Notes: generated from the letters alone by a model not told the origin. DNA of 59,126 nt from Acidiferrobacterales bacterium (GCA_022340825.1 JAJDNE010000072.1:1-59126); one strand, 5' to 3'; positions 36,150-47,742 are shown, counted from the stretch's first letter. A program made the numbers and translations.

Positions 36150-37034
36150 ATGGCTATCACTGCTGCACAGGTGAAAGAACTGCGCGAGATGACCGGTCTC
36201 GGCATGATGGAATGCAAACAGGCGCTGACCGAAACGGACGGCGACAAAGACGCCGCGATTGAATTGCTGCGCAAGAAAGCGGGCGCAAAGGTTGAGAAAA
36301 AGGCGGGTCGAACGGCTGCTGACGGTGTGATCAGTATCGCAACTAATAGTGGCAACAAGGCTACCGCAATCGTTGAAGTCAACACCGAGACGGATTTCGT
36401 TGCTAAAGGTGACGAGTTCAAGGATTTCGCTGGTAATATTGCTGCGCGTGTCGCGGCGGACAAGCCAGCTGATATCGAGGCATTGAAGGCGATGCCGCTC
36501 AAAGACGGAAGCGACCAGAGTATCAGTAAGGCGCTGGAGGCATTGGTACAGAAGCTGGGCGAAAAGATGGATGTTCGTCGTTTTGCCATCATCACTTCTG
36601 ACAATACCGTGGGCAGCTACGTTCATGGCAGCAAGATCGGCGTCATCGTCGAAGTGAAAGGCGGATCCGACGACCTGGCAAAGGACCTGGCCATGCATAT
36701 CGCAGCCGCACGTCCACAGTTCGTGACGCCTGACGAGGTGCCGGATGACGTGAAGGCGAAAGAGCGTGAAATATTTGTTGCCCAGGCCAAAGAGAGCGGC
36801 AAGCCAGACAATATTATCGAGAAAATGGTCGAAGGTCGTCTGAACAAGTTCCTGGCAGAGATTTGTCTCACCGGACAGCCATTCGTGAAAGACCCCGACA
36901 CCACGATCGAGAAGCTGCTTGGTTCCGCCGGCGCCAGCGTCGTGCAGTTTGTCCGCTACGAAGTTGGCGAGGGCATCGAGAAGAAACAGGAAGACTTTGC
37001 TGCCGAGGTAATGGCCCAGGTTAAAGGGGAGTAG
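36150..37034 (+). CDS. tsf: Translation elongation factor Ts
   Basis: 294 aa (E. coli 283). The nucleotide exchange factor for EF-Tu. The N-terminal UBA-like domain has MTGLGMMECKQALTE, followed by the conserved EVNTETDFVAKGDEF, which contacts EF-Tu. The C-terminal dimerisation region ends in VRYEVGEGIEKKQEDF. The pyrH TTG starts 3 bp after its stop. Confidence 0.98.
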   Translation: MAITAAQVKELREMTGLGMMECKQALTETDGDKDAAIELLRKKAGAKVEKKAGRTAADGVISIATNSGNKATAIVEVNTETDFVAKGDEFKDFAGNIAARVAADKPADIEALKAMPLKDGSDQSISKALEALVQKLGEKMDVRRFAIITSDNTVGSYVHGSKIGVIVEVKGGSDDLAKDLAMHIAAARPQFVTPDEVPDDVKAKEREIFVAQAKESGKPDNIIEKMVEGRLNKFLAEICLTGQPFVKDPDTTIEKLLGSAGASVVQFVRYEVGEGIEKKQEDFAAEVMAQVKGE

Positions 37035-37037
37035 TCC

Positions 37038-37775
37038 TTGTCTACCGGCAGCAAGCCAGTCTATCGCCGCGTTCTGCTCAAGCTTAGTGGCGAGGCATTG
37101 ATGGGCGATGATGCCTACGGCATCAATCGTGACGTTGTCAGCCGAATTGTTGGCGAGATCGGCGATGTGCTGGCTGTCGGAACACAACTGGCCATCGTGA
37201 TCGGTGCCGGGAATATCTTCCGCGGCGTATCCGGGTCTGCCGAAGGCATGGACCGGGCAACAGCAGACTACATGGGCATGCTGGCCACGGTGATGAATGC
37301 CATGGCATTACAGGATGCGCTGGTCTCCAGCGGTACGCCTGCGGTAGTGCAGTCAGCGATTCGCATGGAACCGGTGGTCGATTCGTACGACCGCAAATCA
37401 GCCATCCGACACCTTGAATCAGGAACTGTCGTGATTTTTGGCGGGGGAACCGGTAATCCTTTCTTTACGACTGATACCGCTGCCAGTCTACGTGGGCTAG
37501 AGATTGATGCCGATGCGGTATTCAAGGCCACCAAGGTGGACGGTGTTTACACCAAGGACCCGGTAAAGCACAAAGACGCGGAGCGCTATGATGTGCTTAC
37601 CTACAATGAGGTGCTAGAGAAGCAACTGGGTGTCATGGATGCAGCCGCCATCGCGCTCTGCCGCGACCAGGCCATGCCACTGCGTGTGTTCAGTATTAAT
37701 AGGTCTGGCAGCCTGCTGCGCGTCGTCCTCGGTGAGGATGAGGGCACACTGGTACAATCCGGAGAGCAATCATGA
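37038..37775 (+). CDS. pyrH: UMP kinase
   Basis: 245 aa from TTG 37038, with AGGGGAG upstream; no in-frame ATG precedes the conserved [12 protein letters not shown]. Hexameric amino-acid-kinase-fold enzyme that makes UDP from UMP, regulated by GTP and UTP. The [25 protein letters not shown] and [11 protein letters not shown] motifs are present. Its stop overlaps the frr ATG by 4 bp. Confidence 0.97.
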   Translation: MSTGSKPVYRRVLLKLSGEALMGDDAYGINRDVVSRIVGEIGDVLAVGTQLAIVIGAGNIFRGVSGSAEGMDRATADYMGMLATVMNAMALQDALVSSGTPAVVQSAIRMEPVVDSYDRKSAIRHLESGTVVIFGGGTGNPFFTTDTAASLRGLEIDADAVFKATKVDGVYTKDPVKHKDAERYDVLTYNEVLEKQLGVMDAAAIALCRDQAMPLRVFSINRSGSLLRVVLGEDEGTLVQSGEQS

Positions 37776-38338
37776 ACGAAAGTGCAACCAAAATTACAAA
37801 AGATGCAGACTCGCGCATGCAGAAGTCAGTGGAGTCGCTCAAGGCGGATCTCAGCAAGATTCGAACCGGACGTGCCACGGTCGGGTTGCTCGATCACGTG
37901 AAAGTGGACTTCTATGGCAATCCCAGTCCGTTAAGCCAGGTCGGCAATATCAGTGTTTCTGACGCGCGAACCCTTACCATCAAGCTTTGGGACAAGACCA
38001 TGGTGCAGGCTGTCGAAAAGGCAATTAATGAATCGGGTCTTGGTCTTAACCCCGCCACAGCCGGCGACACAATTCGCCTTCCGATTCCACCGTTGACCGA
38101 GGAGCGACGCAAGGAATTGACCAAGGTCGCGCGCAGCGAAGGCGAAAATGCCAAGATTGCAATCCGCAATATCCGCCGAGACGGCAATCAGCATCTGAAG
38201 AATCTGGTAAAGGACAAGGAGATATCGGAGGATGAGGAGAAGCAGGGCGAGGCAATCATTCAGAAACTGACGGACAAGTTTGTCACCGAAGTGGATAAAA
38301 TGGTCGAACTTAAAGAAAAGGACCTGATGGAGATATAG
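37772..38338 (+). CDS. frr: Ribosome recycling factor
   Basis: 188 aa, close to the usual 185. Splits post-termination ribosomes with EF-G. The family motifs [31 protein letters not shown] and [17 protein letters not shown] are present, making up the long helical bundle and the beta domain. Coupled to pyrH by an ATGA overlap. Confidence 0.98.
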   Translation: MNESATKITKDADSRMQKSVESLKADLSKIRTGRATVGLLDHVKVDFYGNPSPLSQVGNISVSDARTLTIKLWDKTMVQAVEKAINESGLGLNPATAGDTIRLPIPPLTEERRKELTKVARSEGENAKIAIRNIRRDGNQHLKNLVKDKEISEDEEKQGEAIIQKLTDKFVTEVDKMVELKEKDLMEI

Positions 38339-38420
38339 CGCTATCTGCCCATTGCCCTGTTCTTCTTCACACGCTTAAGGTTGTCGGGAAGCTTACGCTA
38401 GATTTCTTGCCGAAATCATT

Positions 38421-39188
38421 ATGAATAAACCGAGCGCCGCCAGCAAAACTCCCGCCTCCGGTATTGATCCCGGGCTACCTGTCCATGTCGCTGTGATCAT
38501 GGACGGTAATGGCCGCTGGGCGCGGCAACGTGGAATGCCTCGTGTTGCCGGGCATCGCAAAGGTGCCGACGCGGTACGTACATTGATACGTGCCTGTGCC
38601 AAACGCAATATCGCCTATCTGACTTTATTTGCTTTTAGTAGTGAAAACTGGAAACGACCGAAGCCCGAGGTTCAGCGGCTGATGGAACTGTTTGTTTCCG
38701 CGCTTGATAAGGACGTCAAGGAACTGCACTCGAATAATGTACGTTTCCGGGTGATTGGTGATCGCTCAGGTCTGGACGAAAAAATTGTCCAAAAGATTGG
38801 GAACGGCGAGTTGCTCACTAAGGACAATGACGGTCTTCAGCTCAATGTTGCAATCAATTATGGGGGCAAGTGGGATCTCCTGCAGGCATGTCGGAGTATT
38901 GCCGGGCGGGTATCTGAAGGAACCCTTGCCGCCAGTTCGATCCAGATTGACGATATTGAATCGGGCTTGAGTACTGCAGGTATGCCAGAACCGGATCTGT
39001 TTATTCGTACCGGTGGCGAGCATCGCATCAGTAATTTTCTGATGTGGCAACTGGCCTACACCGAACTTTATTTTACCGACGTGTTATGGCCGGATTTTGA
39101 CGAGGCTGAGCTCGAGCTTGCACTCACGTCATTCTCCGGTCGGCAGCGACGCTTTGGCCGTACCGGCGAACAGCTGGAGGCGAACTAA
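38421..39188 (+). CDS. uppS: Undecaprenyl diphosphate synthase (cis-prenyltransferase)
   Basis: 255 aa. Adds eight isopentenyl units to FPP to make the C55 carrier for peptidoglycan and O-antigen. The VIMDGNGRWAR motif carries catalytic Asp28; LTLFAFSSENWKRP and the C-terminal PDLFIRTGGEHRISNFLMWQ are canonical. Starts 82 bp after frr and is followed after 2 bp by cdsA. Confidence 0.97.
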   Translation: MNKPSAASKTPASGIDPGLPVHVAVIMDGNGRWARQRGMPRVAGHRKGADAVRTLIRACAKRNIAYLTLFAFSSENWKRPKPEVQRLMELFVSALDKDVKELHSNNVRFRVIGDRSGLDEKIVQKIGNGELLTKDNDGLQLNVAINYGGKWDLLQACRSIAGRVSEGTLAASSIQIDDIESGLSTAGMPEPDLFIRTGGEHRISNFLMWQLAYTELYFTDVLWPDFDEAELELALTSFSGRQRRFGRTGEQLEAN

Positions 39189-39190
39189 CC

Positions 39191-40024
39191 ATGTTGTGGA
39201 AGCGCGTTGTGACGGCAATCGTACTGTTACCACTATTGTTGCTGGCTTTATTCAAACTGCCGGCAACAGGTATTGCTGTGGTGATCACGGTAGCGGTGAT
39301 GCTGGCGACATGGGAAATGACGGCGCTAATCGGGTTTACGCAAAGTTGGCAGCGGCTGATCTATAGCATCTGTATCGGGGTCGTTGGCGTCAGCGGATCA
39401 CTATGGGTACTGCGAGGTGGTGATATTGTGCCGATACTTGTTATCGCGTTGGCCTGGTGGCTTTATGCCATCGTTCATATTTTTCGTGAAGACGGAAGCT
39501 ATGGCGGGGTATTTGGAAGCATGCCGGGTCGTATGATCGCCGGTGCGTTGGTTATGCTACCGACCTGGTTAGCATTTCTGTTTCTGTTTGTTGCGGATGA
39601 TTCCGCGCCGCAATTATTGTTGTATGTGCTTGTTCTGGTCTGGATTGCCGATTCGTTCGCCTATTTTTCTGGTCGTGCATGGGGAAAACATAAGCTGGCA
39701 CCGGCAGTTAGCCCCGGGAAATCGGTCGAAGGTGTGATTGGTGGGCTGTCGGGCGTGGCGCTTGTCTCTTTGCTGGGAGGGTACTATCTCTGGGGCCTGG
39801 CTGGTCAGGCGCTTATATTATGGTTAGCGGTTTCGCTGGTTACCGGGGCGGTCTCGGTTACAGGCGACCTGATCGAGAGTATTTTCAAACGGCGCGCGGG
39901 AGTAAAAGATAGTGGACAATTGTTACCGGGCCATGGCGGCATGTTTGATCGGATTGATGCATTGACGGCGGCGATCCCGGTATTTGCCCTCGGCTGGATG
40001 ACCTTGCTAAAGGCTTCCGGATGA
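39191..40024 (+). CDS. cdsA: Phosphatidate cytidylyltransferase (CDP-diglyceride synthase)
   Basis: 277 aa, about 8 transmembrane helices. Makes CDP-diacylglycerol from CTP and phosphatidate in the inner membrane. The CDS signature is visible in [28 protein letters not shown] (as separate blocks) and [30 protein letters not shown] near the C-terminus. Its stop overlaps dxr by 4 bp. Confidence 0.96.
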   Translation: MLWKRVVTAIVLLPLLLLALFKLPATGIAVVITVAVMLATWEMTALIGFTQSWQRLIYSICIGVVGVSGSLWVLRGGDIVPILVIALAWWLYAIVHIFREDGSYGGVFGSMPGRMIAGALVMLPTWLAFLFLFVADDSAPQLLLYVLVLVWIADSFAYFSGRAWGKHKLAPAVSPGKSVEGVIGGLSGVALVSLLGGYYLWGLAGQALILWLAVSLVTGAVSVTGDLIESIFKRRAGVKDSGQLLPGHGGMFDRIDALTAAIPVFALGWMTLLKASG

Positions 40025-41238
40025 GTCCAGGTTCAGTCCAGAAAGTCGCGGTACTCGGATCCACTGGCAGCATTGGTGTCAGCACACTCGATGTCATCGC
40101 CCGTCACCCTGATCGCTTCCGGATAGAGGCACTTACCGCCAATACCCAGGTGGAGCGCTTGTTTGAACAGTGTAAGCAGTTCAGGCCTGCGATTGCAGTG
40201 ATGGCGGACGAGAGCAGTGCGAGGTCACTGAAATTAATGCTCGAGGAGTCGGGGCTGGAAACAACAGTGTCGGCTGGAATGGATGCCTTGTGCACAACAG
40301 TCTCCTCCGATGACATTAATGTTGTCATGGCGGCTATCGTCGGCGCTGCAGGTTTGAAGCCGACCTTGGCTGCGGTGAAAGCGGGCAAGCGGGTACTGAT
40401 CGCAAACAAGGAACCATTGGTAATGGCGGGTGACATCTTTATTGCTGAAGCCAGGCGATCCGGAGCGCTGCTGTTGCCAATAGATAGCGAACACAATGCC
40501 GTGTTTCAGTGCCTGCCGTCAGATTTCCGTACCGGCAATACCCCAGCCGGTATTCGCCGGGTATTGCTTACCTGTTCGGGTGGCCCGTTTCGTTTGCGGG
40601 CAACATCCGAGTTATCCGACGTCACGCCGGACGAAGCCTGCGCCCATCCCAACTGGAATATGGGCCGGAAGATCTCTGTCGATTCTGCGACGCTAATGAA
40701 TAAGGGTCTCGAACTGATCGAGGCATGCTGGCTGTTTGGTATCGAACCTGACAAGGTTGAGATAGTGATCCATCCACAAAGTGTCATTCATTCCATGGTG
40801 GAATATCTCGATGCATCGGTGCTGGCACAATTGGGAAATCCGGATATGCGTACCCCTATTGCCCACGCCCTTGCATGGCCAGAACGTATTGATTCCGGCG
40901 TTGCCTCGCTTAACCTGTTTGACGTGGCCAGGCTCGAGTTCGAGTCGCCCGATGTCGAACGATTTCCATGCCTGCGCCTGGCTTCCGAGGCTGTGCTTGC
41001 CGGTGGCACGGCACCGGCGATTCTAAATGCTGCCAACGAGGTAGCGGTTCAAGCCTTCCTTGATGGAGATATCCGCTTCACCCAGATAGCCGAAGTCATC
41101 GCGGCGGTAATGGAAAGATGTAAGCCGAACGATGCCAGTGATCTCGAAACCATACTTAGTGACGATTTGCGTGCCCGCGACATCGCCGCATCGATGGTGC
41201 AGCGGCCTTCGGCGTTGGTCAGGGGAGGGCACCAATGA
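40021..41238 (+). CDS. dxr: 1-deoxy-D-xylulose 5-phosphate reductoisomerase
   Basis: 405 aa. Second step of the MEP isoprenoid pathway, which also uses IspG (start of window). NADPH-binding [14 protein letters not shown]; active-site [15 protein letters not shown] supplies the Asp and Glu metal ligands; [17 protein letters not shown] and [12 protein letters not shown] are canonical. The family's NKES motif reads NKEPLV here (about residue 130), a small departure from E. coli. Coupled on both sides by ATGA overlaps. Confidence 0.97.
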   Translation: MSPGSVQKVAVLGSTGSIGVSTLDVIARHPDRFRIEALTANTQVERLFEQCKQFRPAIAVMADESSARSLKLMLEESGLETTVSAGMDALCTTVSSDDINVVMAAIVGAAGLKPTLAAVKAGKRVLIANKEPLVMAGDIFIAEARRSGALLLPIDSEHNAVFQCLPSDFRTGNTPAGIRRVLLTCSGGPFRLRATSELSDVTPDEACAHPNWNMGRKISVDSATLMNKGLELIEACWLFGIEPDKVEIVIHPQSVIHSMVEYLDASVLAQLGNPDMRTPIAHALAWPERIDSGVASLNLFDVARLEFESPDVERFPCLRLASEAVLAGGTAPAILNAANEVAVQAFLDGDIRFTQIAEVIAAVMERCKPNDASDLETILSDDLRARDIAASMVQRPSALVRGGHQ

Positions 41239-42596
41239 TAAACGGCATCTATATGCTGGTTGCCTTTGTTGTCGCGCTCGGGTTGCTGATTGTGGTGCAC
41301 GAGTTTGGTCACTTCTGGGTAGCACGTCGCATGGGCGTCAAGGTGCTGCGATTCTCGGTCGGATTTGGTAAACCGATGCTGACTCGACGCTGGGGCAAGG
41401 ATCAAACCGAGTTTGTTGTCGCGGCCATTCCGCTTGGGGGCTATGTCCGCATGCTGGGTGAGCACGACGATGATTACAGAAAGGAAGAGGCGCACCTGGC
41501 GTTTAATCAGAAAACCGTTGGTAGGCGTATGGCGATCGTTGTTGCCGGTCCCGTGTTCAATCTGATTTTTGCCGTCTTTGCGTTTTGGCTGGTATTCCTG
41601 ATTGGCATGGAGGGGATGAAGCCGGTGGTCGGCGGGGTGGCGCCCGCGTCGCTTGCCGCGCAGGCTGGCTTCCAGCGAGGCGATGAGCTCCTCACGCTTG
41701 ATGGCAAGACCGTGCAGACCTGGAGCGAACACCGGATGTACCTGTTCCGGCGGGCACTGGACCGTGCCAAAGTTGTTTTCACGGTACGCAGCGAGAGCGG
41801 TGAGGTTGTCACCCGAACGATCGATCTTGGAAAGATACCCATCGCAGAAATTGACGCGGGCCTGGTTTCACGTGGCATCGGCCTGTTTGCCTATATGCCC
41901 GAGATTCCTGCGATCATGGGAAAAATTGAACCAGGTCCGGCCCAGGCGGCTGGCTTGCGTGCAGGGGATCAAATCAAGTCGGTAAACGGCAAGCGCGTCA
42001 GCAACTGGCAGGAATTTGCGCTGACCATACGTGAACGCCCGGATCAATCCACAACATTGACGGTGAATCGAAACGGGGAGAGCCTGGTGATCACCGTGGT
42101 GCCGAGACCGGAACAGGTAAACGGAAAGACCATCGGCCTGATCGGGGTGCGCCCGCAGTTACCACAGTTGCCGGACGAGATGCGTGCATCAGTCAGACAC
42201 GGCCCGCTGAAGGCAGTGCAGGTAGCGGTAGGCCAGACCTGGACCATGTCCGTGCTTACGCTTGAGATGTTTTATCGTATGCTCAAGCTCGAGGTATCGA
42301 CCAAGAATATCAGCGGCCCGCTGACTATCGCCCAGGCGGCAGGCTATTCGGCCCAGCTGGGTCTGGATCGTTTTCTGATGTTCCTGGCGCTGGTCAGTAT
42401 CAGCCTGGGTGTGCTTAACCTGTTGCCGATCCCGGTCCTGGATGGTGGGCATCTGTTGTATTACGTAATCGAGGCCATACGCGGCAAACCGTTACCGGAG
42501 ACTGTACAGGCGTGGGGTCAGCAGATTGGTATATTCCTGCTCGCATGTTTGATGTTACTCGCTTTTTATAATGACATAACAAGAATCCTGTTTTGA
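41235..42596 (+). CDS. rseP: Site-2 intramembrane metalloprotease RseP
   Basis: 453 aa. The first membrane helix carries the zinc motif HEFGH; the last helices carry [14 protein letters not shown], with the Asp ligand. Two periplasmic PDZ domains lie between (about 115-310). In E. coli it cleaves RseA to release sigma-E and clears signal peptide remnants. No rseA is in the window. It overlaps dxr by 4 bp and bamA by 1 bp, an order conserved in gammaproteobacteria that links envelope stress control to outer-membrane assembly. Confidence 0.96.
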   Translation: MINGIYMLVAFVVALGLLIVVHEFGHFWVARRMGVKVLRFSVGFGKPMLTRRWGKDQTEFVVAAIPLGGYVRMLGEHDDDYRKEEAHLAFNQKTVGRRMAIVVAGPVFNLIFAVFAFWLVFLIGMEGMKPVVGGVAPASLAAQAGFQRGDELLTLDGKTVQTWSEHRMYLFRRALDRAKVVFTVRSESGEVVTRTIDLGKIPIAEIDAGLVSRGIGLFAYMPEIPAIMGKIEPGPAQAAGLRAGDQIKSVNGKRVSNWQEFALTIRERPDQSTTLTVNRNGESLVITVVPRPEQVNGKTIGLIGVRPQLPQLPDEMRASVRHGPLKAVQVAVGQTWTMSVLTLEMFYRMLKLEVSTKNISGPLTIAQAAGYSAQLGLDRFLMFLALVSISLGVLNLLPIPVLDGGHLLYYVIEAIRGKPLPETVQAWGQQIGIFLLACLMLLAFYNDITRILF

Positions 42597-44935
42597 TGAA
42601 GTATGCTTTTCGGATTATTGCCGGTTGCCTGAATCAGGTCCGCTGCAAATATTTATTGCCACTACTCCTGGTGGGTGTGATGCAGACCGCGTATGCGTTC
42701 GACACATTCATTGTTCAGGAAATACGTGTCGAAGGCCTGCAGCGAATTTCCATTGGTACTGTTTTCAACTATCTCCCGGTAACGGTCAAAGACCGCATGA
42801 CCGACGAGCGCGCCAGGGACTCGATACGTGCACTGTTCGACACGGGCTTCTTTTCCGACGTTCGCCTTGGACGCCAGGGCCAGACGCTGGTGGTGACCGT
42901 GGTCGAGCGACCATCAATTCTCGATGTTGATATCGAGGGCAGTAAAAAGATAAAACCGGAAGATCTCATCAAGACCCTGAAGGAGGCGGGACTGGCAGAG
43001 GGCCGAACATTTGACCGGTCGCTATTGGACCGGGTAAAGCTGGATCTTCAGCGTCAGTATTACAGTCTCGGTTACTACGCGGTGAAAATCGATTATGCAA
43101 TCGAACCAAAGGATCAGAATCGCGTCAGCATAAAAATCAATGTATCGGAGGGGCGCATCGCGCTTATCGAGGACATTCGTATTGTCGGCAACAAGGAATT
43201 CTCTGACAAGAAACTGTTGGGCAATTTTCGATTGCAGAAGCATGGCGCATCGATAAATCCGTTTAGTAAAAAAGACCGATACTCCCAGCAACAGCTGGAA
43301 GGGGACCGGGAAACCCTGCGTAGTTATTACCTGGACGCCGGTTATATTGATTTTGCCATGGACTCCACCCAGGTCTCGGTAACCCCGGACCGCGAGCATG
43401 TATACATAACAATCAATATTACCGAAGGTCAAAAATACCGTATTGCCAATTACCGGATATCGGGGCAGACGATCGTACCGGAATCCGAGATTCGGAAGCT
43501 GATCACAATCAAGCCTGGCGATATCTTTTCACGCAAAAAAATAATCGACATCACCACGGCAATTGCCGGAAGGCTCGGTGATGAGGGTTATGCCTTTGCT
43601 CGCATTAATCCCTCCCCGGACATCAATCGTGACAAGGCAGAAGTAAATCTCAACTTCTTTATTGATCCAGGGAAACGCGCTTACATCCGTCGCATCGAGA
43701 TTTCCGGCAACGCCATTACTCGCGACGAAGTGATTCGACGGGAATTACGCCAGCTCGAGGGCTCGTGGTTTTCCAAACAAAAACTCGAACGCTCCAAGGT
43801 AAGGCTGCAGCGTCTGGGGTTCTTTGAAACCGTAGATGTCAGGCCAGTACCGGTATCCGGCGCTCCAGACCAGCTGGACTTGATGGTCCAGGTCAAAGAG
43901 CAGTCAACAGGTAGTGTCATGCTTGGCGGCGGTTATTCTGATGCCAACGGGTTTTTTATTAATGCCTCCTATAACGAGCGCAACGCCTTCGGTACCGGCA
44001 AAGCAGTCACCGTTTCATTTGACAACAGCCAGGCGACTACGACCTACGAATTTCGATATAACAACCCGTTCTATACAAAGACCGGTATCAGTCGAGGTTT
44101 TGACGTGTACGCAACCTCGGTCGATGCCGAAGTAACCGGTACCGGTGGTTACGGTACCGATACCACTGGCCTGGGATTTACCTATGGATTTCCATTTTCG
44201 GAGACCAGGAAAATCACTGCGGCAATCCATTATGAAGGCATCAATATCACCACCAATGCGGATACGGCACAGGTGGCAATTGATTTCGTCAATCAATATG
44301 GACCAAAAGTAAATATCCTGAAAAGCACTCTCGGCTGGTCACAGGATTCCCTGAACAATTTTTTGTTCCCCACTGACGGTGGTCTATATCGAGTAACGGC
44401 AGAGGCAGGCATACCGGGCGGTGACCTGCTTTACTATCAGGCAAAAATAAATGGTAGTTATTACATACCCCTGGAGGACAAGCGTAGTACTATTCGCCTC
44501 CGCGGCGAAGTGGGTTACGGCGACGGTATTGGAACTACCACCGAGCTGCCGTTCTTTAAAAATTACTACGCCGGTGGCGCCAGTAGTGTACGAGGTTACC
44601 GATCGCGGGGACTGGGTCCGCGCGACGTCAAGGCACCGTACGATCCAATCGGTGGTAACAAGCTTTTCACGGCCAACGCGGAGTATATTTTCCCGGTTCC
44701 TGGTTCGCCGGAACAAGGAAGTTCCATGCGCTTGAGTCTGTTCTTTGATGCCGGTATGGTGTACGGGCCTGATCAGTCGATAGATCTGGGGCAAGTAAGG
44801 TACACGGCAGGCGTCTCGTTCAACTGGTTTACACCCATGTTCCCCATATCCATTAGCTGGGGCATACCGCTGAACGCGCAACCGGGCGATTTGACTGAAG
44901 CTTTCCAGTTTAATATTGGTCTTCCCTTACAGTAG
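42596..44935 (+). CDS. bamA: Outer membrane protein assembly factor BamA
   Basis: 779 aa. A signal peptide (cleavage after AYA, about residue 34) is followed by five POTRA repeats (about 40-435) and a 16-strand Omp85 beta-barrel. The loop-6 motif reads SVRGYRSRGLGP (VRGF/Y type), and the chain ends in FNIGLPLQ rather than an aromatic residue. It inserts outer-membrane proteins as the core of the Bam complex; its partner BamB is at 2174. ATG 42596 overlaps the rseP TGA by one base. Confidence 0.97.
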   Translation: MKYAFRIIAGCLNQVRCKYLLPLLLVGVMQTAYAFDTFIVQEIRVEGLQRISIGTVFNYLPVTVKDRMTDERARDSIRALFDTGFFSDVRLGRQGQTLVVTVVERPSILDVDIEGSKKIKPEDLIKTLKEAGLAEGRTFDRSLLDRVKLDLQRQYYSLGYYAVKIDYAIEPKDQNRVSIKINVSEGRIALIEDIRIVGNKEFSDKKLLGNFRLQKHGASINPFSKKDRYSQQQLEGDRETLRSYYLDAGYIDFAMDSTQVSVTPDREHVYITINITEGQKYRIANYRISGQTIVPESEIRKLITIKPGDIFSRKKIIDITTAIAGRLGDEGYAFARINPSPDINRDKAEVNLNFFIDPGKRAYIRRIEISGNAITRDEVIRRELRQLEGSWFSKQKLERSKVRLQRLGFFETVDVRPVPVSGAPDQLDLMVQVKEQSTGSVMLGGGYSDANGFFINASYNERNAFGTGKAVTVSFDNSQATTTYEFRYNNPFYTKTGISRGFDVYATSVDAEVTGTGGYGTDTTGLGFTYGFPFSETRKITAAIHYEGINITTNADTAQVAIDFVNQYGPKVNILKSTLGWSQDSLNNFLFPTDGGLYRVTAEAGIPGGDLLYYQAKINGSYYIPLEDKRSTIRLRGEVGYGDGIGTTTELPFFKNYYAGGASSVRGYRSRGLGPRDVKAPYDPIGGNKLFTANAEYIFPVPGSPEQGSSMRLSLFFDAGMVYGPDQSIDLGQVRYTAGVSFNWFTPMFPISISWGIPLNAQPGDLTEAFQFNIGLPLQ

Positions 44936-44953
44936 ATTAGAGATGTGTCTCGA

Positions 44954-45475
44954 ATGAATAATCAGGCTAGAAATTATTTCGCTTTAGCGCTCGTTGCACT
45001 CCTGGCGTTACCCGGCCTGGTACAGGCCGCCGCATTAAAGATCGGTTACGTCAACACAGTTAAAGTAATCGAGCAGGCGCCACAGGCCAAGACTGCACTG
45101 GAGCGTCTTGAAAAGGAGTTTGCGCCTCGTGATAAAAAACTGGTGGAAAAAAGAGAGCGTATAAAAATTATCGAGACCGAGCTCGAGAAGAATTCGTTAG
45201 TGTTAAATGATGCGGAGCGACGCAACAAGGAACGCGAGCTGTTGGGTCTTAAGCGCGATGTTCGTCGTGCAACCCAGGAGTTTCGGGAAGACTACAATCT
45301 CAGGCGAAATGAAGAACTGGCGGCGCTCCAGAAACTCGTCTACAAAACTATCGTGGACTTGGCAAAGAAGAAAAAGTTTGACCTGATTCTGCATGAAGGC
45401 ACGGTTTATGCCAGCGAACAAATCGATATTACCGATCAGGTGCTCGAGAGTTTGCGGAGCAAATTTACCCAGTAG
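44954..45475 (+). CDS. skp: OmpH/Skp family periplasmic chaperone
   Basis: 173 aa from ATG 44954 (GTG 44945 is also in frame). A signal peptide ends at VQAA (about residue 25). The mature protein begins with the conserved [15 protein letters not shown] strand and continues as a long, highly charged coiled coil (about 55-125). Trimeric Skp carries unfolded outer-membrane proteins from the Sec translocon to BamA, encoded directly upstream. Confidence 0.93.
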   Translation: MNNQARNYFALALVALLALPGLVQAAALKIGYVNTVKVIEQAPQAKTALERLEKEFAPRDKKLVEKRERIKIIETELEKNSLVLNDAERRNKERELLGLKRDVRRATQEFREDYNLRRNEELAALQKLVYKTIVDLAKKKKFDLILHEGTVYASEQIDITDQVLESLRSKFTQ

Positions 45476-45486
45476 CAGGCCAGATC

Positions 45487-46512
45487 ATGTCCTATGATCT
45501 ACGTTATCTCGCGAAACTGTGTGGCGCAGAATTATGCGGCGATCCTGAAAAAGTCATCGCGGGGATATCCTCACTCGAACGGGCAGCCGAAGATCAAATC
45601 ACCTTTTGTCTGGATAGTAAGCATCTGGAACAGCTGAAAGCCACGCGTGCCGGCGCTGTAATTGTAAATAACAAAATTGCTGAAGCCGTTAACGGCAATG
45701 CGTTAATTAGCAACAACCCCCATTTGGCATTCGCTATCGTGGCTCAGGCCCTGCATCCGCCTGCGCAGGAGGCCGAAGGCATTGCCGACTCCGCGGTTGT
45801 CGCAGTAAGTGCCGATATCGCCGAAAACGCCCGAATCGGACCAAACGTTACCATCGAGTCAGGGGCGACTATCGGCGAAAACGTACAGATCGGTGCCGGA
45901 TCCTTTATTGGTGCTGACGTCGTCATCGGTAACGGAACGAGAATCCGGCCGAATGTGGTGATCGAGAATCGCTGTGAAATAGGAAGCAACTGCCTCATAC
46001 AGCCCGGCGCTGTTATCGGCGGCGACGGTTTTGGTTTTGCCAGAAATGGAGACGCCTGGGAAAAGATACCGCAAGTTGGCCGAGTCATTATCAAGGACAA
46101 TGTCGAGATTGGCGCCAACACCACGATTGATCGAGGTGCCATTGAAGATACGGTGATTCATCAGGGCGTCAAGATAGATAATCTGGTGATGATTGCCCAT
46201 AATGTCGAGGTTGGCGAGAATACCGCTATCGCGGCGTTGGCAGGGATTGCCGGCAGTGCAGTAGTCGGAAAACGTTGTTCAATCGGCGGACAGGTTGGTA
46301 TTTTCGGGCATATTACCCTCACCGATGATGTTGTGGTCGCAGCCACTTCCCTGGTCAGAAGGTCCATTAAGGAACCGGGAGTGTATTCCGGAAGCGTGTA
46401 CGCGGACAGGTTGGACAAATGGCAAAGAAACCACGCAAGGTTGGTTGAGCTGGACAGTTTGGCACGTCGCCTGATTCGGCTGGAAAAAGAATACAGTAAT
46501 GACAAGGAGTAA
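45487..46512 (+). CDS. lpxD: UDP-3-O-(3-hydroxyacyl)glucosamine N-acyltransferase
   Basis: 341 aa (E. coli 341). Third step of lipid A synthesis. An N-terminal uridine-binding domain is followed by a left-handed beta-helix of hexapeptide repeats ([20 protein letters not shown] and similar, about 100-290). The catalytic His lies in [15 protein letters not shown]. Cytosolic homotrimer. It starts 11 bp after skp and is followed by fabZ after 6 bp. Confidence 0.97.
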   Translation: MSYDLRYLAKLCGAELCGDPEKVIAGISSLERAAEDQITFCLDSKHLEQLKATRAGAVIVNNKIAEAVNGNALISNNPHLAFAIVAQALHPPAQEAEGIADSAVVAVSADIAENARIGPNVTIESGATIGENVQIGAGSFIGADVVIGNGTRIRPNVVIENRCEIGSNCLIQPGAVIGGDGFGFARNGDAWEKIPQVGRVIIKDNVEIGANTTIDRGAIEDTVIHQGVKIDNLVMIAHNVEVGENTAIAALAGIAGSAVVGKRCSIGGQVGIFGHITLTDDVVVAATSLVRRSIKEPGVYSGSVYADRLDKWQRNHARLVELDSLARRLIRLEKEYSNDKE

Positions 46513-46518
46513 TCGGAG

Positions 46519-46968
46519 TTGAGCAAAACCAATATTGATATTGTCAAAGTGATGCAATGGTTGCCTCATCGCTACCCCATGCTCCTCGTGGACCGAATCA
46601 TAGACTTTGAGCCTGATACTTCAATCACGGCGATCAAGAATGTCACCATCAACGAACCTTTTTTTGAGGGTCACTTTCCCGGTCAGCCCATCATGCCGGG
46701 TGTATTGATAGTTGAGGCGATGGCACAGGCTGCTGCGTTGTTGTTCAGGGTAGATGAGGACAATCAGCCGAGTGCAGAGGCGACCTATTATTTTGTTGGT
46801 ATCGATAAGGCGAGATTCAAGCGCCCGGTGACGCCCGGTGACCAACTGGTGATGAATATCAAGATCAAGAGAAAGATGCGAAGCATATGGAAGTTTGAAG
46901 GTATAGCAACTGTTGATGATAAAGTCTGCTGTACTTCAGAGTTCATGTGCACTTATAAGGAAGACTAA
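46519..46968 (+). CDS. fabZ: 3-hydroxyacyl-ACP dehydratase FabZ
   Basis: 149 aa from TTG 46519, with CGGAG upstream. Hot-dog fold dehydratase of fatty acid elongation. Catalytic His in [15 protein letters not shown] and Glu in [10 protein letters not shown]; the N-terminal [13 protein letters not shown] is canonical. It competes with LpxA for hydroxyacyl-ACP, so encoding both together is functionally apt. Its TAA overlaps the lpxA ATG by 1 bp. Confidence 0.97.
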   Translation: MSKTNIDIVKVMQWLPHRYPMLLVDRIIDFEPDTSITAIKNVTINEPFFEGHFPGQPIMPGVLIVEAMAQAAALLFRVDEDNQPSAEATYYFVGIDKARFKRPVTPGDQLVMNIKIKRKMRSIWKFEGIATVDDKVCCTSEFMCTYKED

Positions 46969-47741
46969 TGATCCATCCCCAGGCGGTTGTTGATCCGGGC
47001 GCCAGGATAGGGAAAGAAGTTAGTGTCGGCGCATTTTCCATTATTGGTCCGAATGTAGAAATCGGCGACCACACCTGGGTCGGCCCGCATGTCGTGATAA
47101 ATGGCCCGACCCGCATAGGGGCCAACAACAAAATCTATCAATTTGCATCGCTTGGCGATGCACCTCAGCATATCGCCTATCACGGAGAGCCGACACAACT
47201 AGTAGTCGGAGACAACAATACTATTCGTGAATATGTCACATTTAATCGTGGTACGACTATCGGCAGTGGAGTTACCACGATAGGAAATGGAAATTTCTTC
47301 ATGGCCTATACCCATGTCGCACACGATTGCTTCATTCGCGACAACACGATTTTTGCCAATGCTGCCAGTCTCGCAGGTCATGTTGAAGTTGATGACTACG
47401 CCATTCTCGGTGGCTTCACGCTGGTTCACCAGTTTTGCAAAATTGGTGCGCATTCAATCACGGCGGTAAATACCGTGGTGTTCAAGGATGTTCCGCCCTA
47501 TGTGAAGGCTGCCGGTTATGGTGCGAAGACACATGGACTGAATCTCGAGGGCATGCGTCGCCGCAATTTTGATCAGGAAGTTATCCAGCAATTAAAAGAG
47601 GCTTATCGAATAGTCTACCGATCTGGCATGACTGCCGATCAGGCGCTGGACTCGCTGAAACCACTCGCTGCCAAATCACCGGATGTCGCACGGTTCGCAG
47701 AATTTATCGAGAAATCGGAGCGGGGAATTATCCGCGGCTAG
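46968..47741 (+). CDS. lpxA: UDP-N-acetylglucosamine acyltransferase
   Basis: 257 aa (E. coli 262). First step of lipid A synthesis. Left-handed beta-helix of hexapeptide repeats from residue 1 ([15 protein letters not shown] onwards) and a C-terminal helical part. Catalytic His lies in the FMAYTHVAHDC segment. The acyl chain length cannot be read from the sequence with certainty. The lpxB ATG follows after 1 bp. Confidence 0.97.
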   Translation: MIHPQAVVDPGARIGKEVSVGAFSIIGPNVEIGDHTWVGPHVVINGPTRIGANNKIYQFASLGDAPQHIAYHGEPTQLVVGDNNTIREYVTFNRGTTIGSGVTTIGNGNFFMAYTHVAHDCFIRDNTIFANAASLAGHVEVDDYAILGGFTLVHQFCKIGAHSITAVNTVVFKDVPPYVKAAGYGAKTHGLNLEGMRRRNFDQEVIQQLKEAYRIVYRSGMTADQALDSLKPLAAKSPDVARFAEFIEKSERGIIRG

Positions 47742-47742
47742 A

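Noticed and set aside
36129..37187. 352-codon open frame antisense to tsf and pyrH
   Set aside because: Entirely opposite two conserved genes with no family features; a composition shadow.
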